Source of the DNA: Golubevia sp. BC0850
Taxonomy: Eukaryota > Basidiomycota > Exobasidiomycetes > Golubeviales > Golubeviaceae
Length of the DNA: 64,000 bases
NCBI GenBank assembly: GCA_012976225.1
Contig: JAAVVG010000013.1
Coordinates: forward strand, 186,001-250,000
Reading direction: 5' to 3'
The notes under the pieces were generated by a model that was not told the origin of the DNA, did no database searches, and saw nothing but the letters and a program-made list of their open reading frames with translations. Every line of letters begins with the position of its first letter. Position 1 is the first letter of the stretch. The position numbers and the translations under genes are program-made. Shown here in pieces: positions 10,278-21,474 of the stretch.

Positions 10278-12509
10278 GAGAGAGAGAGAGAGAGAGAAGA
10301 AGAAGAAGAAGAAGAAGAAGAAAGAAAAGAAACGCAAAAAATCAGTATCCAAATTGGGTCGGTCAGTCAACTGAAATTGATTCCCTTTTGCCCAAAACTC
10401 ACGAATTTGTTTATGCCAGTGAACTTCCTTAACTTCACTAGCTCCTTGATGACAAAACAACAATTGATCAGGAACGTTTTCTTGTTTCTGACCATCTTCT
10501 TCTTCATCGTTTTCGACACTCAAATCCCAGAGAGTGACCTGATCATCTCTACCACTAGCAGCGAAAACGGATTCCTCATTAGGGTTCCATTCCACACTTG
10601 AAATAGGACCTTTATGCCATTGAAATTCAGCCACAGGTTTTGGATCTCCCTTAGTAGATTTATTAGTAGATCTAACCGATCTTAAATCCCAAACATTTAA
10701 TCCTCCTTCTTCACCACCTGAAAGTAATAAATAATCAGTAGTTTTGTTCCAATCTATAACATTGATATCATCTGGATGAGCTCCTTCTAATGCTAAAGCT
10801 GATTTTCGGGATTTCATCCTAACGTCCCAAATTCTAATACTTCTATCTGCAGAACAACTTGCAAAAACAGTTTGTTCAGAAGGAGACCATTGTAAATCTT
10901 CAATAGAACTTGTATGACTTAAGAATGGAGTTTCATTAGTTACAAAACCACTTTGAGTTGAAGTAGTCAAGAAAATCTTAGAAGCAACATCTCCACTTAA
11001 AAGTCTCAAACTTGAAGCTCTATTTCCAGCACTTGAAGTTCCGGCCCAATCTAAAGCATAACCTTCAATTCCTCGATGTTGTTCAATCGTATAAATCGGT
11101 TTGGTGTTCTTGGCTTGGAAACCAGCACCGGATGAAGCTGATGAAAGAGAATTGAGTAGAGGTCGTACATCCCAGATTGAGACGTGTCCTAACTCTGACC
11201 AGGTTGCTACGGGATAAGAATCTAAACATGGTTCTAAGGAAGAGGTTGGAGTTGAAGTTGGTGAAGCTCGAACTCGATTGATCCCTCCTAAATGTGGAAT
11301 TGATCGATATTCTAGAACTGCATCGTCGTCTGCTCCATCATCTGATTCGTCGTCTGAGTCAGAGAGGTCTGAATAACGGGGAAAAAAGAGTAAGGTCAGT
11401 CATCTGGAGTCTTTCGAAAAGATACACCTTTCGAATAGAAAATTTCTCATCGATTCTACCTTCCAATCAACCTTCTCAGCTTTTCACCCCTTCCCTTCTA
11501 ACTCATTTCTCTCACTCTCTAGATTCTTTCAGTAGGTCTTTAAAATTTAGGTAGCGAGATGTTGTCGGCATCGAACCGGTTTTCAAAAAGCCATGTTACG
11601 CATGGCGTAGACTTTTCGAAAAGAACGGCTCATACAGCCAAATGCCTCGGAGCATCATGAGAAAAAAGAGTTAAGTGAGAGAGAAATGAGGAAGCTTGAT
11701 CTCTCGAAGAAAGCTTCCAACTTAGGTCCAGCAACTTTGCACCATCTCACTTCTTCCCAAAAAGAACCTCCTTTCTTCCCTTTCCCATCTGAAGTCCCCT
11801 CCTTATTCGTATGACTCACCTCCATCCTTCCCAGTCCCCCACATAGAGCTAGCCTTCATAATCATCAATTCATTCTCCTTTGCATTCCCATCGCCAGCAT
11901 TAGTTCCAGCGACCAAAAAAGCTTCATGAGGGAATTGATTTCTCTCACTACCTAAATGATCTTGTAGTATATCAAAAGATAAACAAGGCCATCTAACATT
12001 TAATCGATGTAACATTTCATAGGCAGATTGATCTGGTTCTAAAACTTGACCTTCTGTTAAAGGTTGAGAGGAATTTGGAAGATAAACTTGAGGTTCTGGT
12101 AGATTTGAATCTTCTTCATCTTCTTCGTCTAGACGTGTGATTTTACCGTCTACTTTTACACCTGAATAGTTAAAGGAGAGATGAAAGGAGGTCAGGGAGA
12201 GGGGCAAGAAGGAGGGAAGGGGTTGAGAGAATACTTACCATCTACTTCCATTGCATCTTCATCATCACCCTCATCATCTTCTGAATCATTATGGTAAATG
12301 ACTTCACCACCATCATCACCATCTTGTTCTAATTCATCCTCAAACGGATCTTCGAATTCGCCCATTCCTTCGTCTGAATCATCTTGATTGGTTGAAGTGT
12401 TTGGATTATGTGGATTGGAATCTTGCTCTTCTGCTTGCCTTTTCAGGTTTGGACTGCCAGTTGGTGGGCCATCCTGCCGCGTGGAAGGAGAAGAAGGTCT
12501 CTTTGGCAT
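10153..12509 (-). CDS. RRB1: Ribosome assembly WD40 protein (Rrb1/GRWD1)
   Basis: Rrb1/GRWD1 is a nuclear chaperone-type WD40 protein that escorts ribosomal protein L3 in 60S assembly. Exons on the minus strand are 12509-12239, 12161-11820, 11368-10403 and 10214-10153, which give 546 residues. The N-terminus is strongly acidic (runs of Asp/Glu in EDDEGDDEDAMEVDG), as in Rrb1. Next comes the conserved CAF1C/RBBP4-type entry block (QSAYEMLHRLNVRWPCLSFD) and WD repeats with SADRSIRIWDVR, GGEEGGLNVWDLR and GRDDQVTLWDLS. The protein ends in SADGFHLFKTISV. The last 20 codons sit on a separate exon behind an intron carrying a GA/GAA microsatellite. Intron 2 (11369-11819) is long and contains a hairpin. 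The gene is divergent from the transporter at 12.7 kb. Confidence 0.94.
10225..10322. repeat. GA/GAA microsatellite inside the last RRB1 intron
   Basis: About 75 bp of mostly (GA)n passes into about nine GAA units. On the coding strand it forms the polypyrimidine tract immediately upstream of the acceptor at 10215-10216, so length changes could affect splicing of the last exon. Confidence 0.9.
11590..11645. repeat. Imperfect hairpin inside RRB1 intron 2
   Basis: Nested complementary parts occur. GCCATG and CATGGC are separated by TTACG, and an outer pair (CCGGTTTTCAAAAAG against CTTTTCGAAAAGAACGG) is mostly complementary. The fold would exist in either strand's RNA. It may be an intronic structured RNA or the remnant of a small hairpin element. 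Confidence 0.4.
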
Positions 12510-12695
12510 TCTTGGTCGATGCAGAAAAAGAGAGAGAGGGGGGGGGGAGTGATCTAGAGTGAATAAATAGCGAATGCGATACAACGTCAGAAGAAAATTT
12601 CATCTTGGAACTTTTTGTTGGAAGCTTCCGATCGAGATCGACCTTCTCTCTCTCCTCTTCTCTCTTTCTCTCTGCCTGTCCTTTCTTATTCTGAA
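12510..12695. promoter_or_regulatory. Divergent promoter of RRB1 and the VBA-type transporter
   Basis: Only 186 bp separate the two start codons. The region is mostly CT-rich on the plus strand, with a 9-10 bp G run at 12540-12549. No clear TATA box is visible for either gene. Confidence 0.5.
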
Positions 12696-14719
12696 ATGAG
12701 TCAGCTCAATTCGGTCTCTCATTCCGATCCTCGAGAATCCTCAACAGCAACAGAGCGAACCCCTTTACTGCCTCCCACCTCCTCTTCTTCTTCATCCTTA
12801 TCTTCCCCTTCCCCTCCATCTTCCCCTCCATCTCAAGCACCACTCACAACTCCACCTCTCCGATACCTAATCCCAATCCTCTTCTCAATCTGGGTTCCAG
12901 TTTTCGTAGCCTCATTAGATGGTACAATCGTAGCAACTCTCCTTTCATCAATCTCTTCATCTTTCGACGCATCAAATGAATCTGCATGGTTAGGTTCAGC
13001 CTATCTTTTAAGCGTTTGTTGTTTCACTCCAGTCATTAGTAGAATGACTGACATTTTAGGTAGGAAACAGAGCATGCTCTTCAGTTTGAGCTGCTTTACC
13101 TTAGGTACTTTAGGATGTGGTACTGCAAAGAGTATGAATTGGTTGATAGCTAGTAGAGCTGTAGCTGGGATGGGAGGTGGTGGTATGACGTGAGTATTAA
13201 AGATGAGTGGATGGTAACAGACAGCAGAAGAGAGAGAGAGAGAGTTGCAAGGTGGAGAGAGGGGTGCTTTACGACTCAGAGATAAGGAATGGTGATTATC
13301 CCGCCACCCTCGTCCCTCTCTTCTTGTCTTTCAGAATGACTGACTAAATTGACTTATCCTTTTTTCTACTTTCACCCTTTTTTCTCTTCCAATTTCTCTT
13401 CCCTTGCACTCTCCTTCAGCACCGTAACCTCAGTAATCATGTCCGACCTAGTCCCTTTAAAAAACCGAGGTTTACTTCAAGGACTAACAAACATAGTTTT
13501 CGGTCTAGGTTCCGGATTAGGTGGACCAGTAGGAGGACTTCTAAACGACACGATAGGATGGAGAATGGCTTTCCTAGTTCAACTTCCAGCCCTAGCCTTA
13601 GCTTTTGTTTTAATCATCATTTTCGTAAACGTCCCATCTCCAACTTCAACCTTTTCAACTTCAGAAAAGATTTCTAGAATCGATTTCGCAGGATCTTTCT
13701 CTTTAGTAATTGGGATTTCAACGATTTTATTGTCCTTATCATTCATGTCTGCTGAAGATAAAGATCCTACAGATCCTTTAGTTTGGGGTCTTGGTTTAAT
13801 TGGATTAACAAGTTTAATAAGTTTCTTTTGGTTTGAAAAAAGAGCCATTCAACCTGTATTACCTTTGAAATTGTTAAGTGATAGAACCACTTTAGCAACT
13901 GGTTTATCAAACTTCTTTTTATCAATGACTTCTTTTGCAATCTTATATAACTTTCCATTATATTTTCAAGCTGTCAAACTTCAAAAAGCAGGAGAAGCAG
14001 GTTTACACTTGATACCAAATAGCATAGCATTAAGTTGTGGAAGTTTGTTAGCAGGTCTTTGGATGAGACAAACTGGTAGATATTTTAAATATAACCTTTT
14101 CAATTCAATCTTAATGGTTCTTTCAGGTCTCTCTTTGGTTTTCTTCCTAAGCCCTAAACTTCCAGAATGGTTGACTTATTTAATGATAGCTCCAAGTGGA
14201 TTTGGTATCTCTGGAGTTTTAACTTGTACTTTGATTGCCATTATCAATTCAGTTGAAAGAGATGAAGTCGCCATTGCTACTGGAATGTCTTATATGTTTA
14301 GATATTCTGGTCAAGTAGTCGGAGTTAGTTTGGCTGGTGTCATTCTTCAAGGAACTTTGAAAAATGAGTTGAGAAGAAGAATTGCTGGAGAAGGCAGTGA
14401 GGAGGTGAGGTTTTTCCCTTTGTCTTATTGTTTTGTTTCTTTTTCACTTTTCTTACCTTTTTTTTCTTCTCCCATTCACTTTTTCCTTCTTCAGCTCATC
14501 TCAAAAATTCGTCATCAATCTTCAATCATTTCAACTTTACCCTCAAAACTGGCTAAAGAAGCTATTCAATCGTATGAGAAAGCTTTATTCTATGTCTTTA
14601 TTTTCTGTGCTGCTATGTCGATAGCTACTATGCTTTGTTGTCTTTGTATAGAAGATCAAGTCCTACCGGACTTTGAGATGAAGAAAGTTGACGAGGAGGA
14701 GGGGGAGGGAAATGATTGA
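12696..14719 (+). CDS. Vacuolar basic amino acid transporter-like MFS protein (VBA/Fnx1 type)
   Basis: This is a major facilitator of the 14-helix drug:proton antiporter (DHA2) group. Exons are 12696-13189, 13420-14404 and 14495-14719, giving 567 residues. The polar N-terminus contains TERTPLLPP, a dileucine-type signal common in vacuolar Vba/Fnx1 proteins that import lysine, histidine or arginine into the vacuole. The first membrane span is followed by LDGTIVATLL, and then DILGRKQSML, the MFS motif between helices 2 and 3. RAVAGMGGGGM and GLGSGLGGPVGG correspond to the motifs of helices 4 and 5. The C-terminus is short and acidic. The start is the first ATG in the frame after a CT-rich leader. 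A multidrug efflux role is the alternative, because substrate cannot be read from sequence. Confidence 0.85.
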
Positions 14720-15604
14720 AAGGTTTGATGAGAAATCACTTTCCTTTTTGGTTCTTACATCTCATTTTGCTTATATTCTTTACATCTCAATCATCGATAT
14801 ACCTGCCTTCAGTCTTTGTGTTTGAGCTTGAATTGGACCTCAGAACCATTGTCAAGATCCAAGTTCGCGTGTCGAGCTCGCATGGACTGAAGTGAAAGCC
14901 CGGCAACTCGACGCGTTGAACAGTCGAACAAAGAAAAGCTGTCTTTTTTAACTTCCTCTTGAACTGCTCTGGGAGACTAGAGGCAAGGGAATGCGAACAG
15001 AGCAGCGCAAAAGTCGCAGAAATGATGTCGACGAACGCGATGGATCTCGATTCTTCCGATTCAAAGTCCCACTTCGGAACGATCTCAGCCACTGATATCA
15101 GATTCGGCGATATTACTTGACATCGTCTGGTCCTCAGATCAAGAGTTTGAGGGGCCTTTGCTGTTCACCCGCACACACGTCTCGAGTCGATATTCAAAGA
15201 GGTGACTGGAGGAGGTTTTTTTTTCCTTTTTTGTTTGCTCACTAGGGACTTCGTGTACTTAGAAACAGGGCTGAGTGAATGTAGTTGAAGAAACAAGTGG
15301 GGGTTTCGAAGCGGCGGACGAGGTGAGAAGACGAAGGATTGAGTGAACCTGTCAGAATAGGGCGATCCATTTGAAAATAGGGGATTTCCGATCTCTTAAC
15401 TAATAGAAGAAGACTGGATCTCAGGTTTTGGATGTTAAAAAAGGAGGACTAGAATAGCCAAGAAAAGAATCAGGTGGAAGGCTGAAAGAGAGGGCGCGAG
15501 AATTCATGAGGGGGTATAAGAGTTCGAACCCGTCCTCAAGGAACTAGAAATTCTTGCAAGAGATTCTAAACATTTCACTCACGGGGCGTTGATTGGATTC
15601 CGCC
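14720..15604. other. Intergenic region, no gene seen
   Basis: About 0.9 kb lies between the transporter stop and the end of the minus-strand gene. It contains an ACGCGT hexamer (14911-14916, flanked differently from the ACGCGTCA sites) and a T-rich tract near 15218. Short open frames have no recognisable content. Confidence 0.5.
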
Positions 15605-17584
15605 TCACTTTCTCTTGACGAGATACTCCAATTCCTTGAGCTTCTTTACAATTGAGTTCCTCTCTACAGAGGAATAAGTGGGGCTGCTGTTAAGAACCGG
15701 GGTGAATTCCTTTTTGAAAGCTTCAAACGAATCGACAGGACTCTTGCCTTTGATTGCTGGGTTCGTTTTTTGAACTAGCTCCATTGCTCCTCCCTGGAAA
15801 CGTGTTTCTGGACTCCTTTCCGATTGCTTCTTGCTAGCTGGACTAGATTCTGATTCGATCAATCCCAAAGTTCCATTTCATTTGAAGAGCCCTGGATGCC
15901 TTGTTCGACTTTGAAAGCTTGAACGTCTTTAGAACTTGAACGAGATTGCTGGACTCTTGCTTCGTCTGTACTCGCTTGAGGTAAGGAATCTGAACGGGTC
16001 ACCTGAATTCCTTCCATTTCTTCAGCATGAGATTCTGCTCTGCTGCTGTTTCCGTTCCCATCTCCAGCTGAGAGTCCGGTCGGGACTGCTTGAGTTAACT
16101 CTTGAACATCTTGACTTCTAGTAGCTTCACTCTCATCTTGATCTTCGACTCCAGCTTTTCCATTTCCCAACACTGCAATCGGTTGATTTCTTTCTTCTAC
16201 AGCTTCAATTTCCATGCTCTCTCTATCTCTATCATCCAGTTTCCTCTTCTTTCTGGAATGTCTGGGAGGCGGTACTCCTTTGAGTAGACCTTCTCCTAAT
16301 CCTAATTGAGATTGAGATCTCGAAGTTCTTCCGAGATGAAGAGGGATTACCGGCGAAGAAGTTGAAGCTTCAGCCCTTGAGGATCTAGTTGTGGAGATGG
16401 AATGGATTAAGACTTGAGGTTGGAGAGAAGGCTCCGGTTCCTTCATCTCAGTATCTTCCTCTGTCTGATCTTCTGATAGCGTTATCTCCAATTGTGGCTG
16501 ATCCTCGCTTTCATCTTCAAGTTCGGAAAGCTCAGAACCAGAGTCGAATGCAGCTAAGTTCTGATTCGGATTCTCTGAGGGATGGAATTAAGACGATCTC
16601 GGACATCAGGAGTAACTTGAATTCTCTCATGATTCGCTCCGTTACTTGCTTGATTCGGCGTAGGCAGCATGTTCGATGAAGGGGCAGGAGGAGTATACCT
16701 TGAACTTGATGTAAAGTCGCTAGAGTTGCTGCTTTGTCCGTTGAGGGATGAAAATTGATATTCTGGATGGTCCGAAATCCGAGATGGGTTGGGAGAAGAC
16801 GCTTCAGACCTGTGATGGGAATGGGTTGAGAGTGCTTCTTGGTGAGGAGTCATATCAGAGGAAGACAACGCATCCCTCTTAAATTAAGAGCAGAGATCGT
16901 TTATGCGAACAAAGGTTCTGAATTGCTGTTAGTGAATTGTCACTCTTGCCCTCTGACGTCCTCTTTCTAGTGAGACTCTCCAACACTTTCTCTCTCCTAC
17001 CTCGAAACCCTGCAATTTGGCCAACACACAGTGATGGTGTTTCCTTCTCCTTTTCCTTCTCCTTTTCTATTTCTGTTTCCCTTTCCCTTTCCTCTACTCG
17101 GACGTTTCCTCTTGCCCCTTCCCATCGATCGGTTCGTTGTATCCTGCTCTCTCCGCTGTTTGAAGTCTAGAACGAGCCGTCTCTGAGATGGGGACATATC
17201 ATCACATAGGTAGGCTTCAATTAGCATGGTGTGATCGAATTCCGAGGGATGTGGTATATCCAGCAGCATTTCCACGTTCGCTAAATCCACAGCATAGGTG
17301 CTGTCGAGCAGAAGATTTTTGCTGAGATTGTCAAAGTGGAAAGGTTGAGGCACAAAGCGATGATTTTGCTGGAGCCTTTTGAGATTCGCTCTCCGTTGGG
17401 CCTGGATTTGTAGGTGATGGAAGAAGGCCATCTTGGAGCTAGGAGTTGTAGCGCTGAGTGGTGGTCTGGAAATGGGTGGGAAGAGGCTTCGAGTCTTCAA
17501 AGTGAAACTCTCCGACGTCTCTCCTCCTCCACCTTCATCTTCCTGATTGAGGATGTCGTCAATTGCCATCTGCTCTCTGAACAT
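15605..17584 (-). CDS. Unrecognised polar, low-complexity protein (3' end uncertain)
   Basis: A three-exon model on the minus strand (17584-17001, 16875-16646, 16574-15859) joins in frame and gives about 510 residues. Donors GTAGGA and GTAACG are non-ideal. The first third is the best ordered part (MAIDDILNQEDEGGGG, then LQIQAQRRANLKRLQQNHRF and YAVDLANVEMLLDIPHP). The rest is Ser/Glu/Gln-rich with a basic patch (RHSRKKRKLDDRDRE) that could be a nuclear localisation signal. The stop at 15859 is overlapped by a second frame running to 15605 with similar polar character and a coiled-coil-like end (SIVKKLKELEYLVKRK). Either the gene continues through an unseen intron or a one-base shift separates the two parts. 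No family is recognised. A long pyrimidine-rich leader (about 18.2-18.9 kb) lies upstream. Confidence 0.5.
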
Positions 17585-19037
17585 GACTCGTCAATCCATG
17601 CCCCACTCTTGGTAGGAAGTCACTATTCGAAAGGTACTTCGTCTGTGTCAAGCACCGAGGAAGTTCACTCATCGTTCAAGAACGACTTCTGTTGCGAGCA
17701 GGCAATGAAACGACATATCTTTTGGGGTTGTTGTAGTTCCAGATCAAACACACTGAAGGGAAGTGAAGACTGGGAATGCGGATCACAAATGGAGAGAGGA
17801 AGCAGCGTTACGACAGTCGCTAATGTTCGTTGAATCTAGGCATTGCAAATTTGCAAAAGGAATTACATCGACTTATATGCCTCGAAAGAGCATTCCACCT
17901 GCAACTTATAACGTGCTTTTACATCCTCGGCAGACTTGAAAAGAGAGGAAGGTGTTACAGCTGAGAAGAAAGAAAGAACGAAGCGACTTATCAAGTATCA
18001 ACTGCTGCAATATCTGCCTATCGTTCATCTCCCATTCAAAGAAATTTGTGTATCAATGATTTTCACCTTTTTACTCAAAGTGCCTGCTACTCATACTTCG
18101 CTGGAATAGTGGCTGAAACAGGTCGACATTCTCGATAATCACGAACGCATCTTCTGATGTGTTCAAGAGACTTTTTGATTCGTATAAATTCTTTGACAAG
18201 AGAAAGAGGCAGTAAGATCTGAGTTTTGTGGAGAAAAAAAAGGTAAGAGCGAGTCAAGGGTTAGAGAAAGAATTGGTAAAAGGGTGGAGAAGACAAAGAC
18301 TGTAGGATAATGATACCGAGAGGCGAAAAAATTTGGACTAAAAGAAAGAGAGAGAAAAGAAGAAGAAGAAGATAGAGACAATGGACAATGACTTTGGACA
18401 TAAAAAGAGAAGGGGGGAGGGAGGATCGAAAGAAAGGAGAAGAGACCTTGATGGAGAAAGATTTGACGGACGGAAAGCAAGGAATGAGAGAATTTTTGCT
18501 TTGATTGGATGAAGAAGATCTAACGGGTGGATCATGATGAAGAAAGAGAGTCGCGGTAGGGAGAGTGACGAGAGACTTTCTCGAGTGGACGTTACCAAAA
18601 TGGAGAAAGAATGGACAACTTGAAGTCTCTCAAAGACGATAATAGAAAAAAGAATAGAATCTGGTCTGAAAGAGGCTTGAGAAAGTCCTTGAAGAACGAA
18701 AGAAGGCTTTGCAGATTTTGCGGGTTTGCGAAAGGGAGAAGGTCGAAAGGAGTCGAGATGAATCTGGATCCCTCCCTTCCACAATGTTGAAGATATGAAA
18801 GAGGAGTGAACGAAAGAGTAGAGATAGGATGAAGGAAAAAGTCTGCACTACTTTGAGGGTATAATGTTATGCATGGCTTGAGAAAGAAGAGAAAGCTCTG
18901 GCTAGCGAATGTTGATGAAAGGTGCTTATTGGTTTGTCATAGATCGGAAAGTTTGAAATCAAAGAAGAAGTAGAAGGGAAAGAACTGAAGTGACTTGAGA
19001 TGGTAGAGGAACGTAACTTGTGTCTCTTGAAGTTTTC
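17585..19037. other. Upstream region of the polar gene, no gene seen
   Basis: The minus strand is very rich in C and T between about 18.2 and 18.9 kb. This produces long but compositionally biased open frames that I do not take as genes. It is most likely promoter and leader of the minus-strand gene at 17.6 kb plus the 3' flank of the G-beta gene. Confidence 0.5.
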
Positions 19038-20852
19038 TTAAGCCCAAACCAATAATCTAGCGTCCCAACTTCCAGTACAAAGAGCCATTCCATCAGTACT
19101 AACTCCCAAACAACTGACTCTGTTCTCGTGAGCAGCTAAAACTCCAACTCTTTCTCCCTTCAAGGTATCCCAAACGTTACAAGTGTAATCGTCGTAACCT
19201 CCAAATAGAATTCTTCCGGAAGCAGAGAATGCGATTGAGGTGATTCCGCAGAGAATGTTGTCGTGGGTGTATTGATTGAGTTCTCTGTCGGCTCTCATGT
19301 CAAAGAGTCTACAGGAAGCATCATCTGAACCAGTGGCAAAGGCGTCTCCGTTGGGGAAGAATCTGAGAAGGGAGGAGAGGGGAGGGGAGGAAGGGGGGTA
19401 GCATACAGTCAGCATTTGAGCTTATTCCTAGACCAGTCTTGCGTCCTCAAGTTGCAGATCAAATAGCTCTGTCTATTTCCAGCTATCGTCTGCCTCTGCT
19501 TCCCGTCGCTACATCCCGATTCCATCAATCTCTAGCTACTCACTGAACTGCATTGATATCGCTCTCATGTCCAGCGAAAGTCTGAACGGCCTTTCCTGAA
19601 CGGATATCCCAAACCTTAGCCATAGCATCACAAGCTCCAGAGACGAAGAGATTTGGGTTTGGTCCGAGTGAAAGACTAGAGGGAGAGGAGGAGGGGGGGG
19701 GGAAGGTGAGCTCCTGGAATCGAGGAATGTGGCTGCTCCTGAACCCGACTCTTTCTAAGCAGAAAAAAACGTTTCCCAAAAGCGTCGATGATCCCACGTT
19801 CATGTAGAGATACCCCTATGTCCTTCGATCATCCCCTATCTCTCCTGCTCGCAACTCACCTCATAACATCCCCAGTGTGATCATTGAACTCCATAATTCT
19901 GACACCAGCATCGATATCCCAAAGCATACAAGTCATATCACCACTAGAAGTTAAAATCTGTCTGTCATTTAAGAACCTACAACAACTCAGGTAACCAGTG
20001 TGAGCGCTCAATTCTCTAGCAACCTTGACGTTTCCACCCCCACTTGAATCTTTAGATCTCAAATTATAAATCGAACAAATGTTATCTAAACCACCACAAG
20101 CTACCCAATTTCCAGATGGAGCATAAGCACAAGTCATAACCCAAGAAGATCTTAAAGGAATGGCATGAACTTTATTCGTAGTGTAGGCGTCCCAAACTAT
20201 TAATTTCCCATCTTGAGAAGCTGAAACTAGATGCCTCTTGTCATTGGCCCAATGCATTGCGTAAATCTTTGCTAGATGTCCTTTTAATGTTCGTCGAGGT
20301 TTCATGACGATACGTGGGAGTGGTTCGATCTCTGCTGCCATCGCACGCACTGAGATGAGAAGGAGGAAGGGCGTGAGACAAAGGGGGAGATGGTGAGATT
20401 AGCTCGGAATCGGATGGAGGAGCATAGCAGGAAGGGAATGATCTAGACCTAAACTAGTAAGAATCTCTCCACTCTCAGTAAGAGTGGAATTGGGATAAGA
20501 AGGCAGAACATCCTGAAAGGGTATCCCTGAACCACTGACCTCCTCCTCCTTCTACCCGACTAGTGAGCGAACCAGCTCACTCTCAACCTCTACGAACAGC
20601 TGCTTTCGTTATCATCTAGTGGCCCGTGGAACTCCAGAAACAATTTGAACAGCCCACTCATCGGCGATCTAGGATGGTGGTTGTATTGAGGATAGCGCAG
20701 GAGATCTGAACAACCATCATCTCATGATTCTACTCACGACTAGTATCAGCCATCTGATCTCTCCTTGCTCTAATTCTCTCTTTCAGACCATCTGCTTCTC
20801 TTCTGGCTGCTGCTATTTTCTCTTGAAGTTCACCACTGGCGGCTGTCGACAT
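19038..20852 (-). CDS. GPB1: Heterotrimeric G protein beta subunit
   Basis: This is the beta subunit that, with G-gamma, transmits pheromone or nutrient receptor signals at the plasma membrane. Minus-strand exons 20852-20738, 20349-19860, 19675-19544 and 19362-19038 give 353 residues, the usual length. The N-terminal helix ([19 protein letters not shown]) would form the coiled coil with G-gamma. Seven WD repeats follow, with hallmark segments [76 protein letters not shown] and [11 protein letters not shown]. It ends in [12 protein letters not shown]. The sequence is very close to what I recall of basidiomycete Gpb1 proteins. Intron 1 (20350-20737) is long. Most fungi have one such gene. Confidence 0.96.
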
Positions 20853-21474
20853 GGTGATCTAGGTTTTGAGGTTGAATGGGGCGACGAGGTGGTGCTCAAG
20901 AGAGTCGATGAGGGAAGGTCTTGAAGATTGAAGGGTGGACGTGGATGTGGATTGAAGGTTGTATTGTTTGATGGATAAAAGTTGCTGAGAGTTTCAATTT
21001 GACAATAAATATTCAACGATAGGATGAGGTTGAGAAAGAAGAGGATAGGAGAGAGCGACGGGAGAGAGAACACAGAGTTAGCGCCGAGTGGGTTCCAGAT
21101 CTCCCAAAGCGGTAAATTCGCCTATTTCTTTGCCTTTCTTTGAGAATTGGTTCGGAGAAATCGATTCAGGATTGCTATTGGAGCAGAAAATGAGTGGGTG
21201 ACAAGAAGAGGAGTGCAGTAGGAGAGGAGAGGGGAGGGGGGTTCTTCCTTTTCTCTCCTTCTGCATTCGTCTAACTATAGAACCTTTTGTTTTCTTGTAC
21301 ATACATATGAGAATTTGGGGAACACACGATTCATTTGAACATCCAATCTCAGCTTTGAAAAGTTCAAGCTGTCAAGCAGTTGACAGATCGAGGCGAGGCG
21401 ATAAGGTGCGTTTGAGAAGGACTCCAATCACCAAATTCTCTACTTTATCTACTTTCATATTTCACAATTGGAAG
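20853..21474. promoter_or_regulatory. Divergent intergenic region of GPB1 and the glyoxalase-like gene
   Basis: About 620 bp between two start codons facing away from each other. It is GA-rich near 21210-21260. No TATA box or recognisable site is obvious, and no gene is supported inside. Confidence 0.5.

Noticed and set aside
10029-10600. Plus-strand frames with long Arg/Glu repeats
   Set aside because: They are translations of the GA/GAA microsatellite in the RRB1 intron, not genes.
11530-11660. A tRNA gene inside RRB1 intron 2
   Set aside because: A B-box match exists, but the T stem pairs poorly and no matching acceptor stem, anticodon arm or A box could be placed.
14911-14916. ACGCGT at 14911 and another at 3776 as MCB sites
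   Set aside because: They lack the ACGCGTNA extension and are not close to the start of a replication or repair gene.
18163-18848. Overlapping minus-strand frames rich in Ser, Leu and Phe
   Set aside because: They are explained by the strong CT bias of the strand. There is no domain and no sensible start context. It is more likely a leader/promoter.
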